64,000 bases of DNA, taken from contig NZ_CP035493.1 in NCBI RefSeq assembly GCF_004135385.1, positions 3,477,440-3,541,439 of the forward strand, given 5' to 3'. The notes below the pieces were generated by a model. It made no database searches. It was given only the letters and a program-made list of their open reading frames with translations, and was not told where the DNA came from. Within the stretch, counting starts at the first letter, position 1. Each line of letters starts with the position of its first letter. The position numbers were made by a program, and so were the translations under genes. Positions 1-8,569 of the stretch are shown one piece after another. The stretch is from Xylanimonas protaetiae (lineage in GTDB: Bacteria; Actinomycetota; Actinomycetes; Actinomycetales; Cellulomonadaceae).

Positions 1-474
1 TCGGCGCTGGTCGAGGTGGTGCGCGGCGCCGCGACGTCCGACGAGACGACCGACCGGGCGCGCGGCTGGGTCGAGGCGATCCGCAAGACGGCGGTCGTCG
101 TGAACGACGCGCCCGGCTTCGCGTCCTCGCGCCTGGGCATCGCGATCGGCCTGGAGGCCGTCCGCATGCTCGCCGAGGGTGTCGCCGGCGCCGCCGACAT
201 CGACGCCGCGATGACGCTCGGCTACAAGCACCCCGTCGGGCCGCTCCAGCTCACCGACCTCGTCGGCCTCGACGTGCGCCTCGGCATCGCCGAGTACCTC
301 GCCCGCGAGCTCGGCCCGCGCTTCGAGCCCCCCGCGCTGCTGCGCGCCCTGGTCGCCGCGGGCCACCTGGGCCGCAAGTCCGGCCGCGGCTTCTACGTGT
401 GGCCCGACGGCGGCGCGCCCACGCCCGCCGACCTGACCGGCCTGGCCAGCCTGACCGGGCAGGCCTCGCGATGA
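1..474 (+). CDS. paaH: 3-hydroxyacyl-CoA dehydrogenase, C-terminal part (PaaH/PaaC type)
   Basis: Only the last 157 codons are inside the window; the reading frame is open from base 1. The visible part is the C-terminal dimerisation domain of the 3-hydroxyacyl-CoA dehydrogenase family, with the motif HPVGPLQLTDLVGLD near residue 75 and the terminal GRKSGRGFYVW typical of FadB/PaaH proteins. The NAD-binding Rossmann part must lie upstream. In phenylacetate degradation this enzyme oxidises 3-hydroxyadipyl-CoA to 3-oxoadipyl-CoA. The stop codon overlaps the next start (ATGA at 471-474), so it is translated with the thioesterase and paaZ genes. The specific PAA role is inferred from the neighbours; the family assignment is secure. 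Confidence 0.85.
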   Translation, partial: SALVEVVRGAATSDETTDRARGWVEAIRKTAVVVNDAPGFASSRLGIAIGLEAVRMLAEGVAGAADIDAAMTLGYKHPVGPLQLTDLVGLDVRLGIAEYLARELGPRFEPPALLRALVAAGHLGRKSGRGFYVWPDGGAPTPADLTGLASLTGQASR

Positions 475-884
475 GCGCGCCCTCCGACACCTGGACCATC
501 GAGCTCGGCGAGCTCGACGCGGCGATGGGCGTCGAGGTGCTCGAACAGTCCGCCGAGCGCGTGGTCGCGCGCATGCCCGTCGCCGGCAACCGGCAGTCGT
601 TCGGGCTGCTGCACGGCGGCGCGAGCGCCGCGTTCGCGGAGGCGCTCGGCTCCTGGGCCGCCGTCATCCACGCCGGACCGGGCCGCACCGCCGTCGGCGT
701 CGACCTGTCGGCCACGCACCACCGCTCCGCGCGCGACGGGTACGTCACGGGCGTCGCCACCGCGGTGCACCGCGGCAGCACGCTCGCCACCTACGAGGTG
801 GTCCTCACCGACGACGACGGCCGCCGCCTGTGCACCGCCCGCATCACCAACCTCATCCTCGACAAGAAGGAGCAGGCAGCATGA
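471..884 (+). CDS. Hotdog-fold acyl-CoA thioesterase (PaaI family)
   Basis: A 137-residue single-domain hotdog protein. The motif LLHGGASAAFAEALGS carries the HGG signature and following acidic helix of the 4HBT/PaaI subfamily. It starts with ATG overlapping the paaH stop and ends inside the paaZ start (ATGA at 881-884), so it is a middle gene of an operon. Its likely job is to hydrolyse dead-end ring-derived CoA thioesters during PAA breakdown. A second, more canonical PaaI lies at 5210-5641, so the substrate of this one is uncertain; menaquinone-type DHNA-CoA thioesterases have the same motif, but the operon argues for PAA metabolism. Confidence 0.75.
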   Translation: MSAPSDTWTIELGELDAAMGVEVLEQSAERVVARMPVAGNRQSFGLLHGGASAAFAEALGSWAAVIHAGPGRTAVGVDLSATHHRSARDGYVTGVATAVHRGSTLATYEVVLTDDDGRRLCTARITNLILDKKEQAA

Positions 885-2983
885 GCGCCGTCCCCGTCGT
901 CCCCTCGTACGTCCAGGACGCCTGGTGGACCCCGACGCCGGAGGCGGCGACCGACGCCGTCGTCGTGCGCGACGCCTCGACCGGCGAGCCCGTGGTCCGC
1001 GTCTCGGCGACCGGCCTCGACCTCGCCGCGGCCGTCGCGCACGCCCGCACCGTGGGCCAGCGGTCTCTGGGCGCGCTGACCATCCACCAGCGCGCGCTGC
1101 TGCTCAAGCAGTGCGCCCTCGCCCTCACGGAGCGCAAGGCCGAGCTCTACGAGGCGTCGGCCTGCACGGGCGCGACCGCGCGCGACTCGATGGTCGACGT
1201 CGACGGCGGCATCGGCGTGCTGTTCACCTACTCCTCGAAGGGCCGCCGCGAGCTGCCGAACGCGAACGTCGTCCTCGACGGCCCCGCCGAGGTCCTCTCG
1301 AAGGACGGCTCGTTCCTGGGCCGCCACGTCTACACCCGGATGACCGGGGTGGCCGTGCAGGTCAACGCCTTCAACTTCCCCGTCTGGGGCCCGCTGGAGA
1401 AGCTCGCGCCGGCGTTCCTCGCGGGTGTGCCGACGATCATCAAGCCGGCCACCCCCACGGGCTACGTCACGGAGGCGTGGGTGCGCATCCTCGTCGAGTC
1501 GGGCCTCCTGCCCGCCGGGTCGCTCCAGCTCGTCTCCGGCTCGGCGCGCGACCTGCTCGACCAGCTGGACCTCAGCGACTCCGTCGCGTTCACGGGCTCG
1601 GCCTCGACCGCCGCGCGCCTGCGCGACCACGTCGCCGTGACGGAGCGCGGCGTGCGCTTCACCGCCGAGACCGACTCGATCAACGCGTCCGTGCTCGGCC
1701 CCGACGCCGTCGACGGCACGCCCGAGCTCGACGCCTTCGTGGCACAGGCCGTCACGGAGCTGACGACCAAGGCGGGCCAGAAGTGCACCGCCATCCGCCG
1801 CCTCATCGTGCCCGAGGCGCTCGCGGACGTCGTCGTCGAGCGGCTGCGCGAGCGCATCGCCACCAAGGTCGTCGTCGGCGACCCCCGCGCCGCCGGCGTC
1901 ACCATGGGGCCGCTCGCCTCGACCGGCCAGGTCGCCGAGGTGCGCCGCCAGGTCGAGCGGCTCGTCGCGGACGGCGCGTCCGTCGTCATCGGCGCGGTGC
2001 CGGGCAGCGCCCCCACGGTCGTTCTCGGCAACGGGACCACGGGCACCGCGCCCGACGGGGCCTTCGTGACGCCCGTCGTGCTGCGCGCCGACGCCGCCGG
2101 CCCCGGCGCCCTCGTGCACGAGGTCGAGGCGTTCGGCCCCGTCGCCACCGTCATCACCTACGCCACCCTCCCGGAGGCCGTCGCCCTGGTGAACCGCGGC
2201 GGGGGCTCGCTGGTCACGTCCGCGGCCACGCACGACCCGGCCGTCGCCGTCGAGCTCGTCACGGGCATCGCGGCCGCCAACGGCCGCGTGCTGCTGCTCG
2301 ACCGCGACGACGCCCGTACCTCGACGGGCCACGGCTCCCCCGTGCCGCACCTCGTCCACGGCGGCCCCGGCCGCGCGGGCGGCGGCGAGGAGCTCGGCGG
2401 CGTGCGCGCCGTCTTCCACTACATGCAGCGCACGGCCGTGCAGGGCACGCCCCGCCTGCTCACGGCGCTCACGGGCGTCTGGCACCCCGGCGCCGCGACC
2501 GTCGACGACGGCGAGCACCCGTTCCGCAAGTCGCTCGCGGAGCTGCGCGTGGGCGACCGCGTGGTGTCCGGCTCGCGCACCGTGACGCTGGCGGACATCG
2601 AGACGTTCGCGCACTTCACGGGCGACACGTTCTACGCCCACATGGACGAAGAGGCCGCCGCGGCCAACCCGTTCTTCCCCGGCCGGGTCGCGCACGGCTA
2701 CCTGCTCGTCTCGTGGGCGGCCGGCCTGTTCGTCGACGCCGCCCCGGGGCCGGTCCTGGCGAACTCGGGCCTGGAGAACCTACGGTTCGTCACGCCCGTC
2801 TCCCCGGGCGACGCCATCCGCGTCGAGCTGACGGCCAAGCAGGTCACGCCGCGCGAGACGGAGGAGTACGGCGAGGTCCGCTGGGACGCCGTGCTGCGCA
2901 ACCAGCGCGACGAGCTCGTCGCGTCCTACGACGTCCTCACTCTGGTGGCCAAGACGCGCGTCCCGGAGCCGGCGCTGCGCTGA
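881..2983 (+). CDS. paaZ: Bifunctional oxepin-CoA hydrolase / 3-oxo-5,6-dehydrosuberyl-CoA semialdehyde dehydrogenase
   Basis: A 700-residue fusion. Residues 1 to about 520 are an aldehyde dehydrogenase with the catalytic glutamate in FTAETDS (E263) and cysteine in KAGQKCTAI (C302). Residues about 535-690 are a MaoC-like hydratase with the D-x4-H dyad (D582, H587) in TGDTFYAHMDEE. In the PAA pathway the MaoC part opens the oxepin-CoA ring and the dehydrogenase oxidises the resulting semialdehyde. The start at 881 is preceded by AAGGAG at 866-871 and overlaps the previous stop. It is the last gene before a strong inverted repeat. Length and both active sites match intact PaaZ. Confidence 0.92.
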   Translation: MSAVPVVPSYVQDAWWTPTPEAATDAVVVRDASTGEPVVRVSATGLDLAAAVAHARTVGQRSLGALTIHQRALLLKQCALALTERKAELYEASACTGATARDSMVDVDGGIGVLFTYSSKGRRELPNANVVLDGPAEVLSKDGSFLGRHVYTRMTGVAVQVNAFNFPVWGPLEKLAPAFLAGVPTIIKPATPTGYVTEAWVRILVESGLLPAGSLQLVSGSARDLLDQLDLSDSVAFTGSASTAARLRDHVAVTERGVRFTAETDSINASVLGPDAVDGTPELDAFVAQAVTELTTKAGQKCTAIRRLIVPEALADVVVERLRERIATKVVVGDPRAAGVTMGPLASTGQVAEVRRQVERLVADGASVVIGAVPGSAPTVVLGNGTTGTAPDGAFVTPVVLRADAAGPGALVHEVEAFGPVATVITYATLPEAVALVNRGGGSLVTSAATHDPAVAVELVTGIAAANGRVLLLDRDDARTSTGHGSPVPHLVHGGPGRAGGGEELGGVRAVFHYMQRTAVQGTPRLLTALTGVWHPGAATVDDGEHPFRKSLAELRVGDRVVSGSRTVTLADIETFAHFTGDTFYAHMDEEAAAANPFFPGRVAHGYLLVSWAAGLFVDAAPGPVLANSGLENLRFVTPVSPGDAIRVELTAKQVTPRETEEYGEVRWDAVLRNQRDELVASYDVLTLVAKTRVPEPALR

Positions 2984-3024
2984 CCACCCCGCAAGGACCG
3001 CCTGCCCCCGGCGCAAGCTCTGTC

Positions 3025-3080
3025 GAGCGACTCTGAATGTCCGCGGTTCCGCCGTGAAACGCGGACATTCAGAGTCGCTC
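3025..3080. terminator. Bidirectional terminator between convergent paaZ and paaR
   Basis: A perfect 20-bp inverted repeat (3025-3044 with 3061-3080) encloses a 16-base loop. It sits 41 bp after the paaZ stop and 6 bp after the stop of the opposing TetR gene. There is no T-tract, as usual in high-GC actinobacteria. It can serve both convergent units. Confidence 0.8.
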
Positions 3081-3085
3081 GCGCG

Positions 3086-3730
3086 TTACGCGCGCAGGCC
3101 CTGCATCGCGACGACGAGGACGTCGTGCGCGAGCTCTTCCGCGCTCTGGCCGCGGCCTGGGCGGTACCACTCGACGATCGAGTTGATCATCCCGAACAGC
3201 AGGCGCTCGACGACGCGCGGGTCGACGTCGGACCGCAGCGACCCGTCCTCGACGGCGGCGACCACGAGCTCCTGGACGCGGTTGTCGAAGGCGCGGCGGC
3301 GCGCGAGCGCCGCCCGCTCGACCTCGGTGTTGCCGCGCACGCGCAGCAGCAGAGTGACGAACGGCAGCTTGTCCACGAGCACGTGGACGGCGCCGCGCAG
3401 CACGTGCTCGAGCCGGTCCGCGGCGGGGCCGTCGGGGGTGGCGTCGAGCACCGCGTCGAGCGCGTCGAGCGCCTCGCCCACCGCCAGCTCGAGGATCTCC
3501 TCCTTGGCCGTGAAGTGGTGGTAGAGCGCCGACTTCGACAGCCCGAGCCGCTCGGCGAGCAGCCCGACGGACGTGGCGTCGTAGCCGTACTCGTTGAACG
3601 CGTCGACCGCAACGTGGAGGATCTCCTGACGGTCGTACCCGGGGCGGCCCCGGCGGGCGGGCTGGGCCGTGCTGCCCTGGTCCGCGCTGCTCGTGTCTGC
3701 GCTGCTCCGACCTGCGCTGCGTGCTGCCAT
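3086..3730 (-). CDS. paaR: TetR-family regulator of phenylacetate genes
   Basis: A TetR-family repressor of about 214 residues starting at ATG 3730; an upstream in-frame start at 3808 would overlap the paaK end and add an atypical Ala/Arg-rich leader. The N-terminal DNA-binding domain contains the helix-turn-helix LLAERLGLSKSALYHHF, followed by the helical ligand domain. It is the third gene after paaI and paaK on the minus strand, which face the paaABCDE operon. PaaR proteins of this family respond to phenylacetyl-CoA. Its probable operator is the palindrome at 5724-5737. The role as PAA repressor is inferred from position. Confidence 0.8.
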   Translation of the reverse strand: MAARSAGRSSADTSSADQGSTAQPARRGRPGYDRQEILHVAVDAFNEYGYDATSVGLLAERLGLSKSALYHHFTAKEEILELAVGEALDALDAVLDATPDGPAADRLEHVLRGAVHVLVDKLPFVTLLLRVRGNTEVERAALARRRAFDNRVQELVVAAVEDGSLRSDVDPRVVERLLFGMINSIVEWYRPGRGQSAEELAHDVLVVAMQGLRA

Positions 3731-3800
3731 GGTGGACAGTCTCGCAGCGCGCACGGCCGCCGCGACGGCACGCCGGTCGCGTGCCGCCGCGGCCGGCGCG

Positions 3801-5186
3801 TCAGGCACCGCGCAGGTCCCGCACGCGCGCGAGCTTGCCCTCGGAGCGGGGCAGCGCGCCCGGCTCCTCGATGCGGACGGCGACGCTGGAGCCCACGAAC
3901 TCCTTGATGCGGTGCGCGAGCACCGTCCCGGCGGCCTCGCCCGCCTCGCGCGACAGGTCGGGCTGCCGCTCGACGCGCACCGTGAGGGCGTCCATGCGCC
4001 CGTCGCGCGTCAGCTCGAGCAGGAAGTGCGGCGTGAGCTGCGGGATGCCGAGCACGAGCTCCTCGATCTGCGTGGGGAACACGTTGACGCCGCGCAGGAT
4101 GATCATGTCGTCGTTGCGTCCGGTGATCCGCTCGATGCGGCGCATGGCCGACCGGCCGGTGCCGGGCAGCAGGCGCGTGAGGTCGCGCGTGCGGTAGCGC
4201 AGCACGGGGAACGCCTGCTTTGTCAGCGACGTGAACACGAGCTCGCCGAGCTCGCCGTCGGGCAGCCGCTCGCCCGTCGCGGAGTCGACGATCTCGGGCA
4301 GGAAGTGGTCCTCCCAGACGTGCGGGCCGTCCTTCGTCTCGACGGTCTCGCACCCGACGCCCGGTCCCATGACCTCGCTGAGCCCGTAGATGTCGACGGC
4401 GTCGATCCCCATCCGCTCCTCGAGCTCGGCGCGCAGCTCGTCCGTCCAGGGCTCGGCGCCGCAGATCGCGACCTTGAGGCTGGTCGACCGCGGGTCGATG
4501 CCGGCGGCGGCCATCGCGTCGGCGATGGTGAGCAGGTAGGTGGGCGTGCACAGGATGGCGTCCGGCTCGAAGTCCTGGATGAGCTGGACCTGCTTGGACG
4601 TCTGCCCGCCCGACATGGGGATGACCGTGGCGCCGAGCTTCTCGACACCCGCGTGCGCGCCGAGCCCGCCCGTGAACAGGCCGTAGCCGTACGCGTTGTG
4701 CACGCGCCAGCCGCGCCGGACGCCCGCGGCGCGCAGCGAGCGGGCCACGAGCCCGGCCCACGTGTCGAGGTCGCCGTGCGTGTACCCGACGACGGTGGGC
4801 TTGCCGGTGGTGCCGGACGACGCGTGGATGCGGGCCACCTGGTCGCGCGGCACGGCGAACATCCCGAACGGGTAGTTGGCGCGCAGGTCGGCCTTGGTGG
4901 TGAACGGCAGCCGGACGACGTCGTCGAGCGTGCGGATGTCGCGGGGGCGCACGCCGGCCTCGTCCAGCTTCTGCCGGTAGTGCGGGACGGCGTGGTAGGC
5001 GTGGGCCACCGTCTCCTGGAGGCGCTCGAGCTGGAGCTCCTCGATCTGCTCGCGCGACATCAGCTCCTCGGGGTCGAGGCCGGACTCGTAGGCGGCCAGC
5101 GGGTCGTCCGAGGCGCTGGTCCGGAGGGACGTCGCGAGCGGCGCCGCGTGGGTGCTCGCGAGGGTGGCGGAGGTCGTCGTCGACAC
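3801..5186 (-). CDS. paaK: Phenylacetate-CoA ligase
   Basis: A 461-residue AMP-forming CoA ligase that activates phenylacetate to phenylacetyl-CoA. Visible signatures are the ATP-binding loop SSGTTGKPTVVGYTHGD, YGLSEVMGPG, the hinge YRTRDLTRLLPG and the PaaK-specific tail GRNDDMIILRGVNVFPTQIE. The open frame runs far upstream, but the start is taken as GTG at 5186 because GGAGAG lies about 8 bases before it and homology begins just after. It follows paaI by 23 bp and precedes paaR, forming one minus-strand unit that supplies the substrate for the divergent paaABCDE oxygenase. Confidence 0.93.
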   Translation of the reverse strand: MSTTTSATLASTHAAPLATSLRTSASDDPLAAYESGLDPEELMSREQIEELQLERLQETVAHAYHAVPHYRQKLDEAGVRPRDIRTLDDVVRLPFTTKADLRANYPFGMFAVPRDQVARIHASSGTTGKPTVVGYTHGDLDTWAGLVARSLRAAGVRRGWRVHNAYGYGLFTGGLGAHAGVEKLGATVIPMSGGQTSKQVQLIQDFEPDAILCTPTYLLTIADAMAAAGIDPRSTSLKVAICGAEPWTDELRAELEERMGIDAVDIYGLSEVMGPGVGCETVETKDGPHVWEDHFLPEIVDSATGERLPDGELGELVFTSLTKQAFPVLRYRTRDLTRLLPGTGRSAMRRIERITGRNDDMIILRGVNVFPTQIEELVLGIPQLTPHFLLELTRDGRMDALTVRVERQPDLSREAGEAAGTVLAHRIKEFVGSSVAVRIEEPGALPRSEGKLARVRDLRGA

Positions 5187-5209
5187 GTGCTCTCCCGGGT
5201 GCTCGAAGG

Positions 5210-5641
5210 TCAGATGGACAGGACGCGGTCGGTGGTGCGGCTGCGGCCGCGGAACTCGGCGACGACCTCGCCGTCGTCGGTGGTGACGGTGACGTCGTAG
5301 ACGCCGGAGCGGCCGCGGCGGGCACGCCGCACGGCCGTGGCGGTCAGGACGTCGCCGACACCCGTCGGGGCGAGGAAGGCGATGTCCCCGCCGACCGCGA
5401 CGGTGACGTGCTCGTCCTCGTTGCACGCGACGGCGAACGCGGTGTCGGCGAGCGTGAACACGACGCCGCCGTGCGTGATGCCGAACCCGTTGGTCATCAC
5501 GTCGGTGACGCGCATCGTGAGCACGGCGTGGCCTGGGGTCTCGGTGACGAGCGTGATGCCCAGCAGGTCGCGGACGCCGTCGGCCCGGAGCATCGCGCGG
5601 ATCTCGGGCCGGACTGACGGTGGTGTGGCGGTCTCCGTCAC
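5210..5641 (-). CDS. paaI: Hydroxyphenylacetyl-CoA thioesterase PaaI
   Basis: A 143-residue hotdog thioesterase with the diagnostic PaaI block GFGITHGGVVFTLADTAFAVACN. PaaI hydrolyses ring-hydroxylated phenylacetyl-CoAs and so releases CoA trapped by abortive intermediates. The start is GTG 5641, preceded by GAGGAGG six bases upstream; the longer open frame to 5716 would run into the promoter and operator. It is the first gene of the minus-strand paaI-paaK-paaR unit. Confidence 0.88.
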   Translation of the reverse strand: MTETATPPSVRPEIRAMLRADGVRDLLGITLVTETPGHAVLTMRVTDVMTNGFGITHGGVVFTLADTAFAVACNEDEHVTVAVGGDIAFLAPTGVGDVLTATAVRRARRGRSGVYDVTVTTDDGEVVAEFRGRSRTTDRVLSI

Positions 5642-5691
5642 GGTGCCTCCTCGTTGAGAACAGACGAACTGTACGGGATCGAACTGGCGAC

Positions 5692-5743
5692 TTGTCACCT
5701 CCCGTGTGACCCACACTATACTGACCGAACGATCGGTTGGTAA
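5692..5743. promoter_or_regulatory. Divergent paa promoters with TetR-type operator
   Basis: On the plus strand TTGTCA (5692-5697) and TATACT (5717-5722), 19 bp apart, point to paaA. On the minus strand TTACCA (5743-5738) and TATAGT (5720-5715), 17 bp apart, point to paaI. Between and over them lies an inverted repeat ACCGA (5724-5728) / TCGGT (5733-5737) with a 4-bp centre, the kind of site bound by TetR proteins. A repressor here would occupy the minus-strand spacer and the plus-strand start point together. PaaR is the obvious candidate. Confidence 0.65.
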
Positions 5744-5795
5744 GATGACGACGAGTCAGATTTCCCACCACCCCGCCCAGCCCTTGGAGTCGACG

Positions 5796-6848
5796 ATGAC
5801 GACAACGACGAGCGAACCGGCGCCGCCCCCCGGCGGGCAGCCCCTCGACGCGCAGCCCTCGGCCGAGCAGCCCTCGCCCGAGCAGCAGGCGTTCGACGCG
5901 CTCATCGCCGCCGACGCCCGCATCGAGCCGCGCGACTGGATGCCCGACGCCTACCGCCGCACCCTGGTGCGCCAGATCTCCCAGCACGCGCACTCCGAGA
6001 TCATCGGCATGCAGCCCGAGGCGAACTGGATCACCCGCGCCCCCAGCCTCAAGCGCAAGGCGATCCTCATGGCCAAGGTCCAGGACGAAGCCGGCCACGG
6101 CCTCTACCTGTACTCGGCGGCGCAGACGCTCGGCACCTCGCGCGAGGAGATGCTCGACGCGCTGCACGCCGGCAAGGCCCGCTACTCCTCGATCTTCAAC
6201 TACCCCACGCCCACCTGGGCGGACATGGGAGCGATCGGCTGGCTCGTCGACGGCGCCGCGATCTGCAACCAGGTGCCGCTGTGCCGCGCCTCGTACGGGC
6301 CCTACGGCCGCGCGATGGTGCGGATCTGCAAGGAGGAGTCCTTCCACCAGCGCCAGGGCTTCGAGATCCTCCTCGAGCTCTCGCGCGGCACCGCCGAGCA
6401 GAAGCAGATGGCCCAGGACGCCGTGAACCGCTGGTACTGGCCCGCGATCATGATGTTCGGCCCGCCCGACGACGAGTCGCCCAACTCGCGGCAGTCGATG
6501 GCGTGGAAGATCAAGCGCCACTCCAACGACGAGCTGCGCCGCCGCTTCGTCGGAATGCTCGTGCCGCAGATCGAGGTGCTCGGCCTCACGCTGCCCGATC
6601 CCGGCCTGCACCTCGACGAGGAGAGCGGCCAGTGGGAGCCCGGCCCCATCGACTGGACCGAGTTCCACGAGGTCCTCGCCGGCCGCGGCCCCATGAACGC
6701 CGAGCGCCTGCGCCGGCGCAACCAGGCGCACGACGACGGCGCCTGGGTCCGCGAGGCCGCCGCGGCCTACGCGCGCAAGCAGACGAAGCGCCAGGCCACG
6801 GCCGGCGCCCACGACCACGACCACGACCACAAGGAGGTGGCGGCATGA
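5796..6848 (+). CDS. paaA: Phenylacetyl-CoA epoxidase catalytic subunit A
   Basis: A 350-residue ferritin-like di-iron protein, catalytic subunit of the ring 1,2-phenylacetyl-CoA epoxidase. Iron-ligand regions are visible as [17 protein letters not shown] and [13 protein letters not shown], and the substrate-binding core matches PaaA throughout. The start at 5796 is chosen because TTGGAG precedes it; an upstream ATG at 5745 lies almost at the predicted transcription start. The proline-rich first 30 residues and the His/Asp-rich tail (HDHDHDHKE) are extra to the usual core. It overlaps paaB by ATGA and opens the paaABCDE operon. Confidence 0.93.
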   Translation: MTTTTSEPAPPPGGQPLDAQPSAEQPSPEQQAFDALIAADARIEPRDWMPDAYRRTLVRQISQHAHSEIIGMQPEANWITRAPSLKRKAILMAKVQDEAGHGLYLYSAAQTLGTSREEMLDALHAGKARYSSIFNYPTPTWADMGAIGWLVDGAAICNQVPLCRASYGPYGRAMVRICKEESFHQRQGFEILLELSRGTAEQKQMAQDAVNRWYWPAIMMFGPPDDESPNSRQSMAWKIKRHSNDELRRRFVGMLVPQIEVLGLTLPDPGLHLDEESGQWEPGPIDWTEFHEVLAGRGPMNAERLRRRNQAHDDGAWVREAAAAYARKQTKRQATAGAHDHDHDHKEVAA

Positions 6849-7150
6849 CCACGCCGGGCTACTCGGACAAGGAAACCTGGCCGATGTGGGAGGTGTTCGT
6901 CCGCGCCGGGCGCGGCCTGTCCCACGTGCACGTCGGCTCGCTGCACGCGCCCGACGCCGAGCTCGCCGTCCGCAACGCGCGCGACCTCTACACGCGCCGC
7001 CGCGAGGGCGTCTCGATCTGGGTCGCGCCCGCCGACGCCATCACCACGAGCGACCCCGCCGTGCGCGACGAGTGGTTCGAGAGCCCCGCCGGCAAGAACT
7101 ACCGCCACGCCGTCTACTACACGCACGCCGAGGGGGTGCCGCACCTGTGA
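6845..7150 (+). CDS. paaB: Phenylacetyl-CoA epoxidase subunit B
   Basis: A 101-residue protein matching PaaB, the small subunit that bridges PaaAC heterodimers. Recognisable blocks are [23 protein letters not shown] and the aromatic [10 protein letters not shown]. Start overlaps the paaA stop by four bases and its stop overlaps the GTG of paaC, so translation is coupled along the operon. Confidence 0.92.
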   Translation: MTTPGYSDKETWPMWEVFVRAGRGLSHVHVGSLHAPDAELAVRNARDLYTRRREGVSIWVAPADAITTSDPAVRDEWFESPAGKNYRHAVYYTHAEGVPHL

Positions 7151-7985
7151 GCACCGCACCCAAGGCAGCCGACGACGTCCACGGCTCCGTCGCCGTCGAC
7201 CAGGTCGACCTCGACCCCGAGCTGGTCGGCGCCGGAGGCTCCCCCGCCGACGCCGACGTCGCCGAGTACGCGCAGTGGCTGGGCGACGACGCCCTGGTCC
7301 TCGCGCAGCGCCTCGGCGCATGGATCTCCCGCGCCCCCGAGCTCGAGGAGGACGTCGCGCTCGGCAACATCGCGCTCGACCTCCTCGGCCACGCCCGCTC
7401 CCTGCTCCACCACGCGGGCACCGCCGACGGGCGCAGCGAGGACGACCTCGCCTACTTCCGCGACGAGCCTGAGTTCCGCTCGTGCTGGCTCGTCGAGCAG
7501 CCCAACGGCGACTTCGCCGTCACGATCGCGCGGCAGCTCGTCGCCGCGACCTGGATGCGCGAGCTCTACGAGCGCCTCCAGCACTCCACCGAGCCCACGC
7601 TCGCCGCGGTCGCCGCCAAGGCCGTGCGCGAGGTCGCCTACCACCGCGACCACGCCGTGCAGTGGACGCTGCGCCTCGCCGGCGGGACGGACGAGTCGCA
7701 CCGCCGCATGGTCGCAGCGCTCGCTGCGGTCTGGCCCTACGTCGACGAGCTGTTCGCCGACACCCCGCTCACCGACCGCCTGGGCGACCGCGGCGTGCGC
7801 CCGTCGGCCCTGCGCGAGCCCGTGCTCGCCATGCTCCACGCCGTGCTCGCCGAGGCCGGCCTTTCCGTGCCGGACGTGCCGCCCGCCCCCGGCGGCGGCC
7901 GCGCCGGCCGCCACAGCGAGCACCTCGGCTACCTGCTCGCCGAGATGCAGGTGCTGGCCCGCCGGCACCCGGGGCATCGTGGTGA
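7147..7985 (+). CDS. paaC: Phenylacetyl-CoA epoxidase structural subunit C (apparent 3' frameshift)
   Basis: A ferritin-like partner of PaaA of about 279 residues, starting GTG 7147 within the paaB stop. The motif KAVREVAYHRDHAVQWTLRL is typical of PaaC. In the annotated frame the protein reads correctly to RRHPG and then continues into nonsense to 8286. The expected ending ASW-stop is present one frame away, with TGA at 7983-7985 overlapping the paaD GTG exactly as at the other junctions. One G appears to be missing from the GGGG run at 7971-7974 (four present, five needed). This is a sequencing error or a true mild mutation; the functional domain is complete. Confidence 0.82.
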
Positions 7986-8569
7986 GCGTCGTCGCGGCAG
8001 CGCCCCGGGACGTCGTCGTGACCGGCGCCCCGCCGCCGGCTCCTGCCGCGACGAGCGCAGGCCCGTCGCGGCGACCCCGCGACGGCGCCGCGTCCCGCGC
8101 GTGGGACGTCGCCGCCGCCGTCGTCGACCCCGAGGTGCCGGTCCTGACGATCGAGGACCTGGGCGTGCTGCGGTCCGTCACCGTCTCCGACGACGGCGAC
8201 GCCGTCCGCGCCACCATCACCCCGACGTACAGCGGCTGCCCCGCCGTCGACGCCATCCGGTCCGACGTCGGCGCGGCGCTGCGTGACGCCGGCTACCGCG
8301 AGGTGCGCGTCGACGTCGTCCTCGCCCCGGTGTGGACCACCGACTGGATGACGGACGCGGGCAAGCGCAAGCTGCGCGAGTTCGGCATCGCACCGCCCTC
8401 CGGCCGGGCCGCCGTCGGCGGTCCCGTCCCCGTGACCCTCTCCGTCCGCTGCCCGCGGTGCGGCTCGCTGTCCACGCGCGAGCTCGCCCGCTTCGGTTCG
8501 ACGTCGTGCAAGGCGCTCTACGAGTGCACCGCCTGCCTCGAGCCGTTCGACTACTTCAAGGTGCACTGA
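7982..8569 (+). CDS. paaD: Phenylacetyl-CoA epoxidase assembly protein D
   Basis: A 195-residue MIP18/DUF59-type protein of the PaaD family, implicated in maturation of the iron centres of the epoxidase. The DUF59 core spans about residues 40-130 (SGCPAVDAI), and the C terminus has the cysteine cluster CPRCGS ... CKALYECTAC characteristic of PaaD. The start is taken as GTG 7982, giving a GTGA overlap with the intended paaC stop. The first 35 residues are Ala/Pro-rich and poorly conserved in appearance. The stop (8567-8569) overlaps paaE by one base. Confidence 0.88.
   Translation: MSVVAAAPRDVVVTGAPPPAPAATSAGPSRRPRDGAASRAWDVAAAVVDPEVPVLTIEDLGVLRSVTVSDDGDAVRATITPTYSGCPAVDAIRSDVGAALRDAGYREVRVDVVLAPVWTTDWMTDAGKRKLREFGIAPPSGRAAVGGPVPVTLSVRCPRCGSLSTRELARFGSTSCKALYECTACLEPFDYFKVH

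Noticed and set aside
791-2695. 634-codon antisense frame over paaZ, and similar long frames opposite most genes
   Set aside because: High GC leaves few stops on the opposite strand; the products are Arg/Ala/Gly-rich with no family features and no ribosome sites.
5745-5796. Upstream ATG at 5745 as the start of paaA
   Set aside because: It lies about 16 bases after the predicted transcription start and lacks a clear ribosome site; ATG 5796 has TTGGAG.
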